This document shows, piece after piece, positions 45,492 through 55,827 of a stretch of DNA of 64,000 bases. The notes under the pieces were generated by a model. The model worked only from the letters and a program-made list of their open reading frames with translations. It ran no database searches and had not been told where the DNA came from. The position numbers and the translations under genes are program-made. This DNA is from Pisaster brevispinus (taxonomy: Eukaryota; Echinodermata; Asteroidea; Forcipulatida; Asteriidae), in the NCBI GenBank assembly GCA_023634235.1, contig JAMKCF010000070.1:312501-376500 (forward strand), given 5' to 3'. Position 1 is the first letter of the stretch. Each line of letters starts with the position of its first letter.

Positions 45492-46025
45492 GTGTATATC
45501 TACTAGCTGTGTAGATTTGTTCTTAAAGAACTAGGTCTTGCTTTTTATTTTATTTTTATTCTACTGCCGCAGAAAAGATTTGGAAATCGGGAGACTACTT
45601 TGGGAGACTGCTTAGTTCTGAAAAGAACTGTCCAGCTTAATAGCTACTACCTGGGCGGTGGGTAGGAAATCGGCCGGGACTACTACTTTGACTACTAATC
45701 ATTGTCTCATCCTCAGGAGACGATGACTAGAGCAAGCTAGTCTAAATGTTGAGACCAATTAAGAACTCACTACGTGGCAATGAAGTTAATAACGAGAAGT
45801 TCCCTTGATCCGATCCACTATTAAGCTAAAGTAGTAGTCCCGGCCGATTTCCTACCCACCGCCCAGGTAGTAGCTAATAAGCTGGACAGTTCTTTTCAGA
45901 ACTAAGTAGTCTCCCGAAGTAGTCTCTCGATTTCCAAAATCTACTCTGCGGCAGTAGAATAAAAATGTTAAAAAAGCAAGACCTAGTTCATTAGAACAAA
46001 TCTACATAGCTAGTAGATATACATA
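45492..46025. mobile_element. Penelope-like palindrome, copy B
   Basis: The left arm (about 45492-45695) and right arm (about 45756-46025) are inverted copies of the repeat at 24.26-25.27 kb. The centre has GTCTCATCC and then CGATGACTAGAGCAAGCTAG, TC and TAAATGTTGAGACC, a hammerhead-like core with one substitution in the GAAA box (TAAA). The outer tips read ATCTACTAGCTGTGTAGATT and AATCTACATAGCTAGTAGAT. Confidence 0.75.
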
Positions 46026-46191
46026 CGGTGTTAATGCAAACTGAATATACATTGATACCTCATCATGCAAAGCCTCAAAAAGTATAAAATAAATGATGGG
46101 AAGAGGGAGAGAAAAGTAAATGATTAGTGAATGAGGCAGACTAGAGGGGTCTTATCTGTGGTAAAAAGGAGAAGGCAAAGACAAAAGGTTA

Positions 46192-46420
46192 TTAGACATT
46201 TCCTTCTTGGATGTTTAGACCATGGGGTTGAATGGTCTGGAGATGCCTTATCCATAGCTTCTCCCTACTCAGACGAACAATCTTGTGGTTTCCTAGTGCC
46301 TCAAAGCCCTGTAAAATCATGAGAGAAATGGAGTGATTAGAAAGATTAAAGTGACGTCCTACACAGGTGTATCCAGCTTTTGGATGTTGACTGTGGATCT
46401 GGCTGGGATTTAGTCTCTCT
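46192..46420 (-). pseudogene. Penelope-like GIY-YIG region C-terminus
   Basis: The minus frame encodes VGRHFNLSNHSISLMILQGF, then VRLSREKLWIRHLQTIQPHG and LNIQEGNV. The order H-F-N-L-x-x-H-S, then R-E-K-x-W-I-x-x-L-x-T-x-x-P-x-G-L-N is the conserved tail following the GIY-YIG nuclease of Penelope-like retroelements and relatives. Upstream reverse transcriptase is absent. It supports naming the adjacent palindrome as the same element. Confidence 0.7.
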
Positions 46421-46479
46421 GTAAACACCTGCACAAACTGTTGAGAGTTGTGCAGGCGGTCAATAAACACATACATGTA

Positions 46480-47035
46480 CAATTAATTATCTTATACAAT
46501 GCAAGTATGTCGATAAAATGTCAATACAAATGAAGGCAACTCCTAGATATTCAGTCTCTACAAAATAATTATTATCTCGAAGAAAGCAAATGCATGAGTG
46601 CGTGATCGGAGAACATGAAATATATAGCATGACACTGGATGGGCAAGAAGGCATAAGTTACCTAACACACAGGGTCCACTAATCATCATCATTCACACAA
46701 CAAACTCACAAACCTATGCCTCCAAGTCGAATCCCACCAGCCAAACCGCAGTCAACACCCCCATGCATTCCATTTCAAGTATTACACATAATTATTATTA
46801 TTATTATTATTACAATATGAACCTGGTTTGACGACAAGCAGATAATAATAATATAATATATAATAATATATACAAAAAATAAAGACATGTAGGCTGACCA
46901 CTACCTGTACTAGTAGTAATTTTGTACTGATAGCCATAATTCAGTTCATACATGGAAAAAGCCACCGTCCAACCACTCTGATGTCCAACACTTTACAGGA
47001 AAATGTCTCTTTCTCTCGAGCTCTCTGCAACCTTG
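46480..47035. other. Copy B intron-like sequence with ATT run
   Basis: Noncoding, shared with 25.57-26.1 kb. It has a microsatellite at about 46790-46812 and an AT-rich insertion near 46850-46960 that copy A lacks. Confidence 0.6.
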
Positions 47036-47039
47036 GAAG

Positions 47040-47154
47040 CACTACTCGTCGTCTGTTTGGAATTTTGCGATGACTTCACTCCCCTCGGTGATCCAAGTGA
47101 AAGTATTTGCATCCCCACAGAAGACAGACGCTTCTTGGGTATCACGTCCTGAAT
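47040..47154 (-). pseudogene. CUB exon remnant (second CUB, C-terminal half), copy B
   Basis: After TGTGTTCAG the frame reads SGRDTQEASVFCGDANTFTW, ITEGSEVIAKFQTDDE and then TAG. FCG and the K-F-x-x-D-D pattern fit the end of a CUB domain, but a stop replaces the Cys codon suggested by the copy at 26.1 kb. The incoming phase also disagrees with the preceding exon. Confidence 0.55.
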
Positions 47155-47876
47155 CTGAACACACACAAAAAAAGAAAAGATTTCACTATGTCAGTGGAGC
47201 CAGGTTGCAATTGAAAGTTTTGTTGGTGGTGCAATAAGTGAAGGCAAAAAACAATTAAAAGAGATACGACCTTATTGCGTGGAGCAAAATGTGTGCTTGC
47301 TATAGCGTGTTAGATATGACCTTGCGACCTATCAAGTTACGACCTTGTGGTTTTTTTTTAACTTTAAAGCACGTTTGCCCAAAACAAGGCTAAAAGCCAG
47401 TCTTGGTTTTGGGGGTTACGTACAAGACAAAAAACATTCAATATGAGAATAACTCAGGGAGCTAAAGGAGGATTTGCGTCTGAAATCAGTAGGATGGAGA
47501 GAAATGTTGATTTAACAGGTAAGGAGTTCCAAAGAGATGTACATGGAATAAAGCTGTTGATTGCTTTTTGTTCTACATCTCAGCCAAGCAAGATTAACAA
47601 GCAGAAAGCCTGGTTTAACACTCAAACATCCTGATAGGAGGAACCAGGTCGGACACACAGGTAGCACGTTTACCTTGCAAACATCCGTGTAAAAGATAGA
47701 GGCTGGCTACAGACCTTCTGTGGGAAAGCAGTTGTAGTTTTGATCCCATGCCTTCACCAACAAGATTAACAAATACAGTGCGCTTCTGATTCTATCTTAA
47801 TAATTGAAATCGAAAGACATTTTTTTCAGCAGTCAAATCAGTTGGAGACAAATTAACGGTAAAACCCTGTTCTTAC
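47155..47876. other. Intron between CUB halves, copy B
   Basis: No exon-like features. The frame 47443-47634 on the plus strand has a counterpart at 26548-26781 in copy A but with different frame breaks, so it is not under coding constraint. Confidence 0.5.
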
Positions 47877-48065
47877 CTCAATGAAGTCCTTCGTGCATTG
47901 CAGATTGGACTCAAGTTTGAGTTGACTAAAGGAAAGCATCACGTACTGCCATGGGACGTCAGTTTGACAATGATTGTTGAAAGCACAGAAGGGAGTTGTT
48001 TTATAATGGGTGCTGGAAGCGTTGTTCGGTGATTGGATGATTCCAGTCTCTGATGTCAGCGTTAT
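47877..48065 (-). pseudogene. CUB exon (second CUB, N-terminal half), copy B
   Basis: The 63-codon exon lies between a weak acceptor (TAATTAAAG) and a good donor (ATTGAG then GTAAGA). It reads TLTSETGIIQSPNNASSTHY, then FCAFNNHC, then PWQYVMLSFSQLKLESNLQC and TKDFIE. This is the first half of a CUB domain: G-x-I-x-S-P-N, a hydrophobic strand V-x-L-x-F, L-E and C-x-x-D-F. The exon has no internal lesion. Copy A lacks it entirely. Confidence 0.65.
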
Positions 48066-48070
48066 CTTTA

Positions 48071-49363
48071 ATTACGACTTTTATGTAGACGAAAAAAAAG
48101 AAGAAGAGAACATCACAGTGATGATAAGTACAATATAAGTTAGGTACCAGTCGTCATGACGTTTTGGTGGATCATAACTTGAGTCTACTCAGCATTTTTA
48201 TACTGCAGATAGCATTTTTTGTGTGCTAACAGGCTTTATGAAATTAGGCTAAAGGTTCAATCTCTTATACAGATGCTTACCCTAAAAACTATGCTAAACC
48301 TTGAAAACTACACTTTATAACTACACTCTTCTGGAGGGAGAGTAAAGAGGATCTGACAGCCACAGTCTGCTGGAAGGAGGTGTAGTGTAGGCAGGTCTTC
48401 GGTCAGAGATATGGCAAGGGCTGGCACATGGAAGACGTTGACACACTACGCTGAAATTTGAAAAGTTCAGAGATAATCGGTTTTAAAACTCAACGCTTTT
48501 GTCTTGAACCCATATCTACAGGATTTCCCATAGAACACACAAACGCTGTTAGCGCCTAACTACGAGAAAACCTGTGTCTTTCTTTGTACCCAACTACTAG
48601 TAATATAAGATGGTAAAGATGACATAATTAGATATATCCTTCAAAAGACTGCTGTGCTCTCTCCAACAGTAATCAGTTTTTTTGGATATGTTTATTTGCA
48701 ATGCAGCAATAACTGCTACTTTAAATAATGTGACAACATTACCCTGAGCAAATGAAAGGCTTATTTCACAGGATAAATTTAATTTCACATAGTTATCATC
48801 ACAATGATCTATAGTGATACCAGAGGCCCATCATTAGATAAGACGCAGTGATTTTTGTTGCACATTTGAAAGTCAGATAATTGAACAATTAGGTACCAGG
48901 CGTAGCAACCTATTCTATGACATTTTGGCTGATAACCTATTTCTGCTCAGCAATTTTATACTGCGCGCATAACATTTTATGTGTGCTATAACAGGCTTAA
49001 TGAAATTAGGCTACAGGTCCAATCTCATGTACAGCTGCTTACCTCAAAACTACGCTAAACCTTAAAAACTACACTTTATAACTACACACTGCGTTATTTT
49101 AAATAATGTGACAACATTACCCTGAGCAAATGAAAGGCTCATTTTAGAGGATGAATTTAATTTCACACAGTGATCATCACAATGATCTATAGTGATTCCA
49201 GATAAGACACACCATTAGAAAAGACGCAGTGATTTTGTTGTACCTGTGGAAGTCAGATAAGCCGCGTCAAGTATGAAGGAAAATAAGGTACTTTTACTGC
49301 CTACACCGAGATTTAACACCCATTTCTCAACAAACATGGAGAGTCAGGGATCCATGGCAACAC
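48071..49363. other. Intronic sequence between CUB domains, copy B
   Basis: This contains the internal duplication 48722-48900 against 49101-49270. A short stretch near 48340-48420 matches the sequence flanking the 12-bp satellite at 27790-27850, marking where copy A was altered. No exon recognised. Confidence 0.5.
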
Positions 49364-49480
49364 CGTATAACAAGCTGAGTATCCTGGAAAGGAGTTTGAT
49401 TCATCAGAGACAAACTCCAGCAGGACTTCCCTCCCGATGGATGACCGGTCGATTGGGCAAAGCTGGCCGCACAGGTTGAT
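49364..49480 (-). pseudogene. CUB exon (first CUB, C-terminal half), copy B
   Basis: It reads NLCGQLCPIDRSSIGREVLL, then EFVSDESNSFPGYSACYTV, close to the copy A exon at 27243-27386. The acceptor seen in copy A is missing: sequence diverges upstream of NLCGQ into TTTTTTGCAAATC. This copy has probably lost its splice site. Confidence 0.6.
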
Positions 49481-49696
49481 TTGCAAAAAAATGATCAACA
49501 TTTTTAAAATTATAAATCTGAGATCAATTCAGCATTGTAAGATTGTCTCTGGAACAAATTGATTGAAAATTGCTTTTGTGAACAAAAAAGTGTGGGCAGG
49601 TTATAAGAGATTGTACTCTCAGCCATCCAAATTCAATGGGAAATATTTGAAACATATTTCACAAGTTGTTTAAATCTTAAGGAGAAAGATTCTGAC

Positions 49697-49866
49697 CTTG
49701 AGGAAGTCAGATGTGCAGCTTCCTGCCAAGTTTTTCCAACTTGAACTCACTGAAAACAATCTGAACCCTTATGTCTAATTGCGAGTGTTTCAGCCACTGA
49801 CACTTGGCATCTGGTGGATAGTCCAATGGAAGTTGACAGACAGGAGGTCTCCTCAGTCAGCGACCC
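49697..49866 (-). pseudogene. CUB exon (first CUB, N-terminal half), frameshifted
   Basis: Three frames are needed: SLTEETS, then LDYPPDAKCQWLKHS with LDIRVQIVFSEFKLEKLGR, then SCTSDFLKV before a weak donor (AAG then GTCAG). Together they make a typical CUB N-terminal half (YP-D-A-C-W, V-x-I-x-F-x-x-F-x-L-E, C-T-x-D-F-L-K-V). The upstream sequence AATGAAG then GGGTCGCTGAC is similar to the acceptor of the exon at 48065. At least two frameshifts make this copy nonfunctional. Confidence 0.65.
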
Positions 49867-50225
49867 CTTCATTACCAGACGTCGCTCCGTCCGACCCTGC
49901 TTCTTCCCCGCCGGACCCCACTCCTTCAGATGCTGACTCCTTGTTCCCCGATTCAGCATCTGATCTCTGACCCTCACTGCCTGATCCCTGTGCTTCGCTA
50001 CCTGACCTCTGACCCTCCCCCCTTGATTCCTCATCACTGTCTGACTGAAGTGCCTTGCTACGAGGTTTACTCTCCCCCTTGGACTCAGACCCAGAAGCTT
50101 GATCTTGACCTTTGGATCTTGACTTCCTTTCATCGGAGTCGCTGGAGTCCGAGGCGATACGGCGGATGCGACTCTTAGACGGTGATGGTTTCTGACTACC
50201 GGATGCTTCCTCATTGTCACTAAAA
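49851..50225 (-). CDS. Ser/Asp/Glu/Gly-rich terminal exon, candidate CTR9 tail
   Basis: After the acceptor TTATTTTAG the frame opens DNEEASGSQKPSPSKSRIRR, IASDSSDSDERKSRSK and then many SGSE, GSEG and DSDE repeats, ending SGNEGVAD and TGA at about 49852. There are about 122 codons. Early basic SKSRIRR and SDSSDSDE motifs with a hydrophilic acidic tail resemble the disordered C-terminus of CTR9, whose TPR exons lie decayed at 3.6-17.6 kb on the same strand. Against this, it abuts and slightly overlaps a CUB half-exon in another frame, so it could be a Ser-Gly-rich linker of the CUB gene. A second open frame on the same strand (49747-50220) is basic and less likely. Confidence 0.45.
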
Positions 50226-50564
50226 TAAAAAGGAAATAAAATAACGAATGCCATCATTTAAGAGGATGTAATTTTGTAAAACTTCATAAATCTTAATGCT
50301 TTGTTTTGAAGAGTATCAATTTTTCTAAGCAGAATGACATCAAGCCATAAATTACTTGGTCTGGTGTCCTAATGATGTGTTTTGTAATTAGTGAGTTGTG
50401 ATTGAAAAACACAAGTTTTCCTTTTGAAATACAACAAATGGAAATATTTCTGCGAATCACTGTAGTCTACTTTTAAAATACTTTTCCAACCACATTCATT
50501 TCAAAACAAATGTTTTTTATATCCCAGAGCGCCCAATGTGTCCCTTTGATAGAGAGAGATAGAA
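50226..50564. other. Intron-like sequence before the Helentron-like array
   Basis: AT-rich sequence upstream of the acidic exon's acceptor. No preceding exon is visible before the array begins. Confidence 0.5.
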
Positions 50565-51547
50565 CTAGACTTAAGTTTTTGTTGCATAACAAAAACAAGG
50601 TGTTCGGTGTAGACATTTTCGAGTTAGCAGCTGTAGTGTTTTCAAAGAGAAAACCGAATAAACATAACTTAGTACGACAAATTGATACGTAAAGTGAATG
50701 GTAGAAGATTTCGAATTTGAAATCAAAACTTGGATAAATTTAAAAACCAATGAAATCATTCCGTTTTCATAGCTCAGTTTATTATCAAGACATTGAGATT
50801 CATAAGTATCTGCTAAGTTTTTGAAATTGATACAGGCTTTTAGTTATTGTTTTGCTGGAACTGAAAGTCCTATGGGTAAAACTGTATTCGATATAGAGGG
50901 ACCATTTGATTTCAAGATCATATTGTTTGCAGGCCTCAAAACGAGGACCGGGAGTGATTATTTTTACTTAAGCTCTCAGTTTTGACCAGAATTGAAGCTC
51001 ACAGGGGGACACAGTTTGTGTAATCATTGGGGATGGTGCAAGTTCTAACAAAATTGGTTTCCCGGATGTAAAATGTTTGTATACTAAAGGTTAATTTAAT
51101 GTAAGGACGCCATCGAGTCATCATCATCCCGAAAATAATAGGTCTCAACCCTTTTTTGGTTAATGAGATATGACGTTTTTAAGTATAGAATAAGCACATT
51201 TCAGTTTCGACCAGAAGTAAAGGTCACAGAGGGTCACACTTTGTGTAAAATTAAAAAAATACACTCAGTGTACGAAAATGATTAGTATCCAATGTTCTTT
51301 AGATTCAAGAAAAAAGAAAGAATTGAAAGTCCGCGGTCTTTGAGTTATGTTTGTTGAAAAATTAATTACTTTTAATTACCTAATAAATCATCAGATGACG
51401 TCATCATTACGTGAAAAATTCTGTTTCATCCACTAATCATGTGTAAAATGGTTGCCAAGTTTCATGACCATACGAGCTTGGGAAAAAGCTAAACATTAGC
51501 GGACAACGTTTGTGTGTATTTTTTTTTAGAACAAACATAAGAATAGA
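50565..51547 (+). mobile_element. Helentron-like unit 1 (no hairpin)
   Basis: It starts CTAGACTTAAGTTTTTGTTG with GGTGTTCGG at 50599. It ends TTAGAACAAACATAAGAATA directly before the next CTAGAC. The same ending occurs in unit 7, so it is a recurring 3' truncation or a distinct subfamily. No coding content. Confidence 0.7.
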
Positions 51548-53584
51548 CTAGACATAATTTTTTGTTCCATAACAAAAACAAGGTGTTCGGTATTGACATT
51601 TTCGAGTTAGCAGAGGTAGTGTTTTCAAAGCAAAAACCGAAAAAACTTAGTACGACAAATTGATACGTAAAGTGAATGGTAGAAGATTTCGTATTTTAAA
51701 TAAAAAACTTTGATAAATTAAAAAACTGATGAAATCATTCCGTTTTCATAGCTCATTTTATTATCAAAACATTGAGATTCATAGTTATTGTTTTGCTGGA
51801 ATTGACAGTCCTATGGGTAAAACTGTATTCGATATACATGTAAAGGGACCATCTGATTTCAAGATCATATTGTTTGCAGGCCTCAAAACGAAGACCGGGA
51901 GTGATTATTTTCACTTAAGCTCTCAGTTTTGACCAGAATTGAAGCTCACAGGGAGACACAGTTTGTGTAATCATTGGGGATGGTGCAAGTTATGTATATA
52001 CAAATTTGGTTCTCCGGATAAAGGTTAATTTAATGTAAGGACGCCATCGAGTCGTCATCATCCCGAAAATAACTGCAGTTTCATCTACACACTCGGGTCT
52101 AAGTATGTAAAGTTGTAGGTCTCAACCCTTTTTTGGTTAATGGGATATGAAGTTTTTAAGTATGGAATAAGCATCTTTCAGTTTCGACCAGAAGTAAAGG
52201 TCACAGAGCTGCATAGGGTCACACTTTGTGTAAAATTAAAAAAATACACTCCATGGTCTTTCACATGGACCAAAGATCTGGTATGTAGCAGTTATAGTTT
52301 TCCAGATATGTTTTTTTGTAAAAATTAAACATTGATTCAATGTTATGACGTCATTGGTGACGTAATCATGCCGAAAACCTATGTGGTTTCATTGACACAC
52401 TAAGGTCTAAGTACATGGTTAGCATAAAGTCAAAACCCTTTTTGGTTCAAGAGTTATGTTTTTTTCCATACACAGTACATATACATAATATACCTGAGCG
52501 GGGATTAGCATCAATTCAATCCGATAGTTGAAAATTAAACCATGACAAAAATAATGATTTTTGAAAGTAAAAAAACAAAATAAAAAACACTAGGCAAGTT
52601 CATGGATATCAACATTATTGTAGACAAAAAAGGAATGCCCCCTCTTTTTAACGGTGATTTTGAAATAAAGCTTACCATTTTAATCACCGTGTCTGAAGGG
52701 CATACTCAGAGGGCCTAGAGCGCCTTTGGCAGGCATGGTCACGTCGATCAACGTGACGTGGGTCTCGGTGTTTGATGAGAAACAAACCAATGTCGTTCTT
52801 TTTCAGTTGAAGTTTTTGTCATTTAGTCAAAGTCATACAAATCCCTAAAGCAGGTGGACATCTCAGTAAAACCTCCTCTTTTATTCCTTGTTTTCCATTA
52901 AGCCATCAGACGAGCACAGCGGAACTAAATTCACACTGAACTTTGAATGAGTTTGAGTTTTTTATGTGCGGGACACGTGTTGTTACAACGTACAAGAATA
53001 AGCAACGCAATGATACATTTCCGTTGTGTGGGACTGTGTGCACAGGCTTCGTGGACTTTGAACCTTATGAATAATGGAGCGGACAGTCAGTTACAGCGCT
53101 TTTCTCCATACACACATAAACTACGGTTAATACTAATTTTGGCTGTAACACCCATTTAGGACCAGAAGTTAAGGTCATATTGGCATCATTTCTGTGCAAA
53201 AGTTTCGGAAGGATCATAGATCTACAATCTGATGTGAAAATTGTGACGAAACGATCAGTAGTTTTTGAGATATGAATTTTTTAAATATTCAACTTCCGGT
53301 TTGAACCGGAAGTCAAGGTCAAATGAGGTCGCGTTCAGTGTAGCGTTTTTAGAGTCATACCAGGCCTATCCGATGATGTATAGATTGTGAAAATCCATTG
53401 TGTAGTTTTGGAGTTATGATTTTTTCAAATATTAAACTTTGATTTAACGTAACTCGACACCTGATGACGTCATCATGACGTAACTGAAGCGGTTTCATCT
53501 CCTAATAAATATCTAACTAAATATGAAGTTTCAAGTTCATATGAGCTTGGAAAGGGTGCTTTTGTTAGCGGACAAGGGACGCTG

Positions 53585-53615
<31 letters not shown>

Positions 53616-53682
53616 TTAAGAAAAAAAAAAAAAAACCGAACAATAATAAGAGGTGTTCCGGGCTGAATGCCCGAACACCTAA
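51548..53682 (+). mobile_element. Helentron-like unit 2 (complete ends)
   Basis: It has the 5' motif and a terminal hairpin at 53651-53680 preceded by (GAA)n at about 53584-53612. Frames at 52140-52328 and 52947-53159 recur in units 3, 6 and 8, but a one-codon-breaking deletion in unit 3 (GGGACCGTG against GGGACACGTG) and lack of domains show they are not genes. Confidence 0.8.
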
Positions 53683-53758
53683 AAACCGGATCTGATAGTT
53701 GAAAATTAAACCATGACAAAATAATGATTTTTGAAAGTAAAAAACAAAACAAAAAACA

Positions 53759-55786
53759 CTAGACATAATTTTTTGTTCCATAACAAAAACAAGGTGTTCG
53801 GTGTAGACATTTTCGAGTTAGCAGAGGTAGTGTTTTCAAAGCAAAAACCGAAAAAACTTAGTACGACAAATTGATACGTAAAGTGAATGATAGAAGATTT
53901 CGTATTTGAAATAAAAAACTTTGATAAATTAAAAAAATGATTAAATCATTCCGTTTTCATAGCTCATTTTATTATCAAAACATTGAGATTCATAGTTATT
54001 GTTTTGCTGGAATTGACAGTCCTATGGGTAAAACTGTATTCGATATAGAGGGACCATCTGATTTCAAGATCATATTGTTTGCAGGCCTCAAAACGAAGAC
54101 CGGGAGTGATTATTTTCACTTAAGCTCTCAGTTTTGACCAGAATTGAAGCTCACAGGGAGACACAGTTTGTGTAATCATTGGGGATGGTGCAAGTTATGT
54201 ATATACAAATTTGGTTCTCCGGATAAAGGTTAGTTTAATGTAAGGACGCCATCGAGTCATCATCATCCCGAAAATAACTGCAGTTTCATCTACACACTCG
54301 GGTCTAAGTATGTAAAGTTGTAGGTCTCAACCCTTTTTTGGTTAATGGGATATGAAGTTTTTAAGTATGGAATAAGCATCTTTCAGTTTCGACCAGAAGT
54401 AAAGGTCACAGAGCTGCATAGGGTCACACTTTGTGTAAAATTAAAAAAATACACTCCATGGTCTTTCACATGGACCAAAGATCTGGTATGTAGCAGTTAT
54501 AGTTTTCCAGATATGTTTTTTTGTAAAAATTAAACATTGATTCAATGTTATGACGTCATTGGTGACGTAATCATGCCGAAAACCTATGTGGTTTCATTGA
54601 CACACTAAGGTCTAAGTACATGGTTAGCATAAAGTCAAAACCCTTTTTGGTTCAAGAGTTATGTTTTTTCCATACACAGTACATATACATAATATACCTG
54701 AGCGGGGATTAGCATCAATTTAATCCGATAGTTGAAAATTAAACCATGACAAAAATAATGATTTTTGAAAGTAAAAAAACAAAATAAAAAACACTAGGCA
54801 AGTTCATGGATATCAACATTATTGTAGACAAAAAAGGAATGCCCCCTCTTTTTAACGGTGATTTTGAAATAAAGCTTACCATTTTGATCACCGTGTCTGA
54901 AGGGCATACTCAGAGGGCCTAAAGCGCCTTTGGCAGGCATGGTCACGTCGATCAACGTGACGTGGGTCTCGGTGTTTGATGAGAAACAAACCAATGTCGT
55001 TCTTTTTCAGTTGAAGTTTTTGTCATTTAGTCAAAGTCATACAAATCCCTAAAGCAGGTGGACATCTCAGTAAAACCTCCTCTTTTATGTCTTGTTTTCC
55101 ATTAAGCCATCAGACGAGCACAGCGGAACTAAATTCACACTGAACTTTAAATGAGTTTGAGTTTTTTATGTGCGGGACCGTGTTGTTACAACGTACAAGA
55201 ATAAGCAACGCAATGATACATTTCCGTTGTGTGGGACTGTGTGCACAGGCTTCGTGGACTTTGAACCTTATGAATAATGGAGCGGCAGTCAGTTACAGCG
55301 CTTTTCTCCATACACACATAAACTGCGGTTAATACTAATTTTGGCTGTAACACCCATTTAGGACCAGAAGTTAAGGTCATATTGGCATCATTTCTGTGCA
55401 AAAGTTTCGGAAGGATCATAGATCTACAATCTGATGTAAAAATTGTGACGAAACGATCAGTAGTTTTTGAGATATGAATTTTTTAAATATTCAACTTCCG
55501 GTTTGAACCATAAGTCAAGGTCAAATGAGGTCGCGTTCAGTGTAGCGTTTTTAGAGTCATACCAGGCCTATCCGATGATGTATAGATTGTGAAAATCCAT
55601 TGTGTAGTTTTGGAGTTATGATTTTTTCAAATATTAAACTTTGATTTAACGTAACTCGACACCTGATGACGTCATCATGACGTAACTGAAGCGGTTTCAT
55701 CTCCTAATAAATATCTAACTAAAGATGAAGTTTCAAGTTCATATGAGCTTGGAAAGGGTGCTTTTGTTAGCGGACAAGGGACGCTG

Positions 55787-55817
<31 letters not shown>

Positions 55818-55827
55818 TTAAGAAAAA
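53759..55827 (+). mobile_element. Helentron-like unit 3 (hairpin missing)
   Basis: Nearly identical to unit 2 over about 2 kb. It breaks off after (GAA)n and AAGAAAAA, where unit 4 begins. The 76 bp between units 2 and 3 copy the unit interior (GATAGTTGAAAATTAAACC), so the junction is not simple. Confidence 0.8.

Larger units (their letters stand above)
43853..49500. repeat. Duplicated block, copy B (pair at 23.65-27.4 kb)
   Basis: This is the larger partner of copy A, with the same order of landmarks. Extra material includes a LINE remnant at 44.6-45.0 kb and the CUB exon at 47.9 kb. Within copy B the stretch near 48722-48900 (GACAACATTACCCTGAGCAA and GATCTATAGTGAT) is repeated near 49101-49270, so a local duplication also occurred. 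Copy B preserves the CUB gene structure better than copy A. Confidence 0.8.

Noticed and set aside
49747..50220. 157-codon basic frame overlapping the acidic exon
   Set aside because: It is the shifted reading of the Ser/Asp/Glu repeats, and its end mixes CUB exon sequence in the wrong frame.
52140..53159. Identical short frames repeated at 52140, 54345, 63005 and at 52947, 59721, 63814
   Set aside because: They reflect copying of the mobile unit. One copy (unit 3, about 55170) is broken by a deletion, and no domain or splice context exists.
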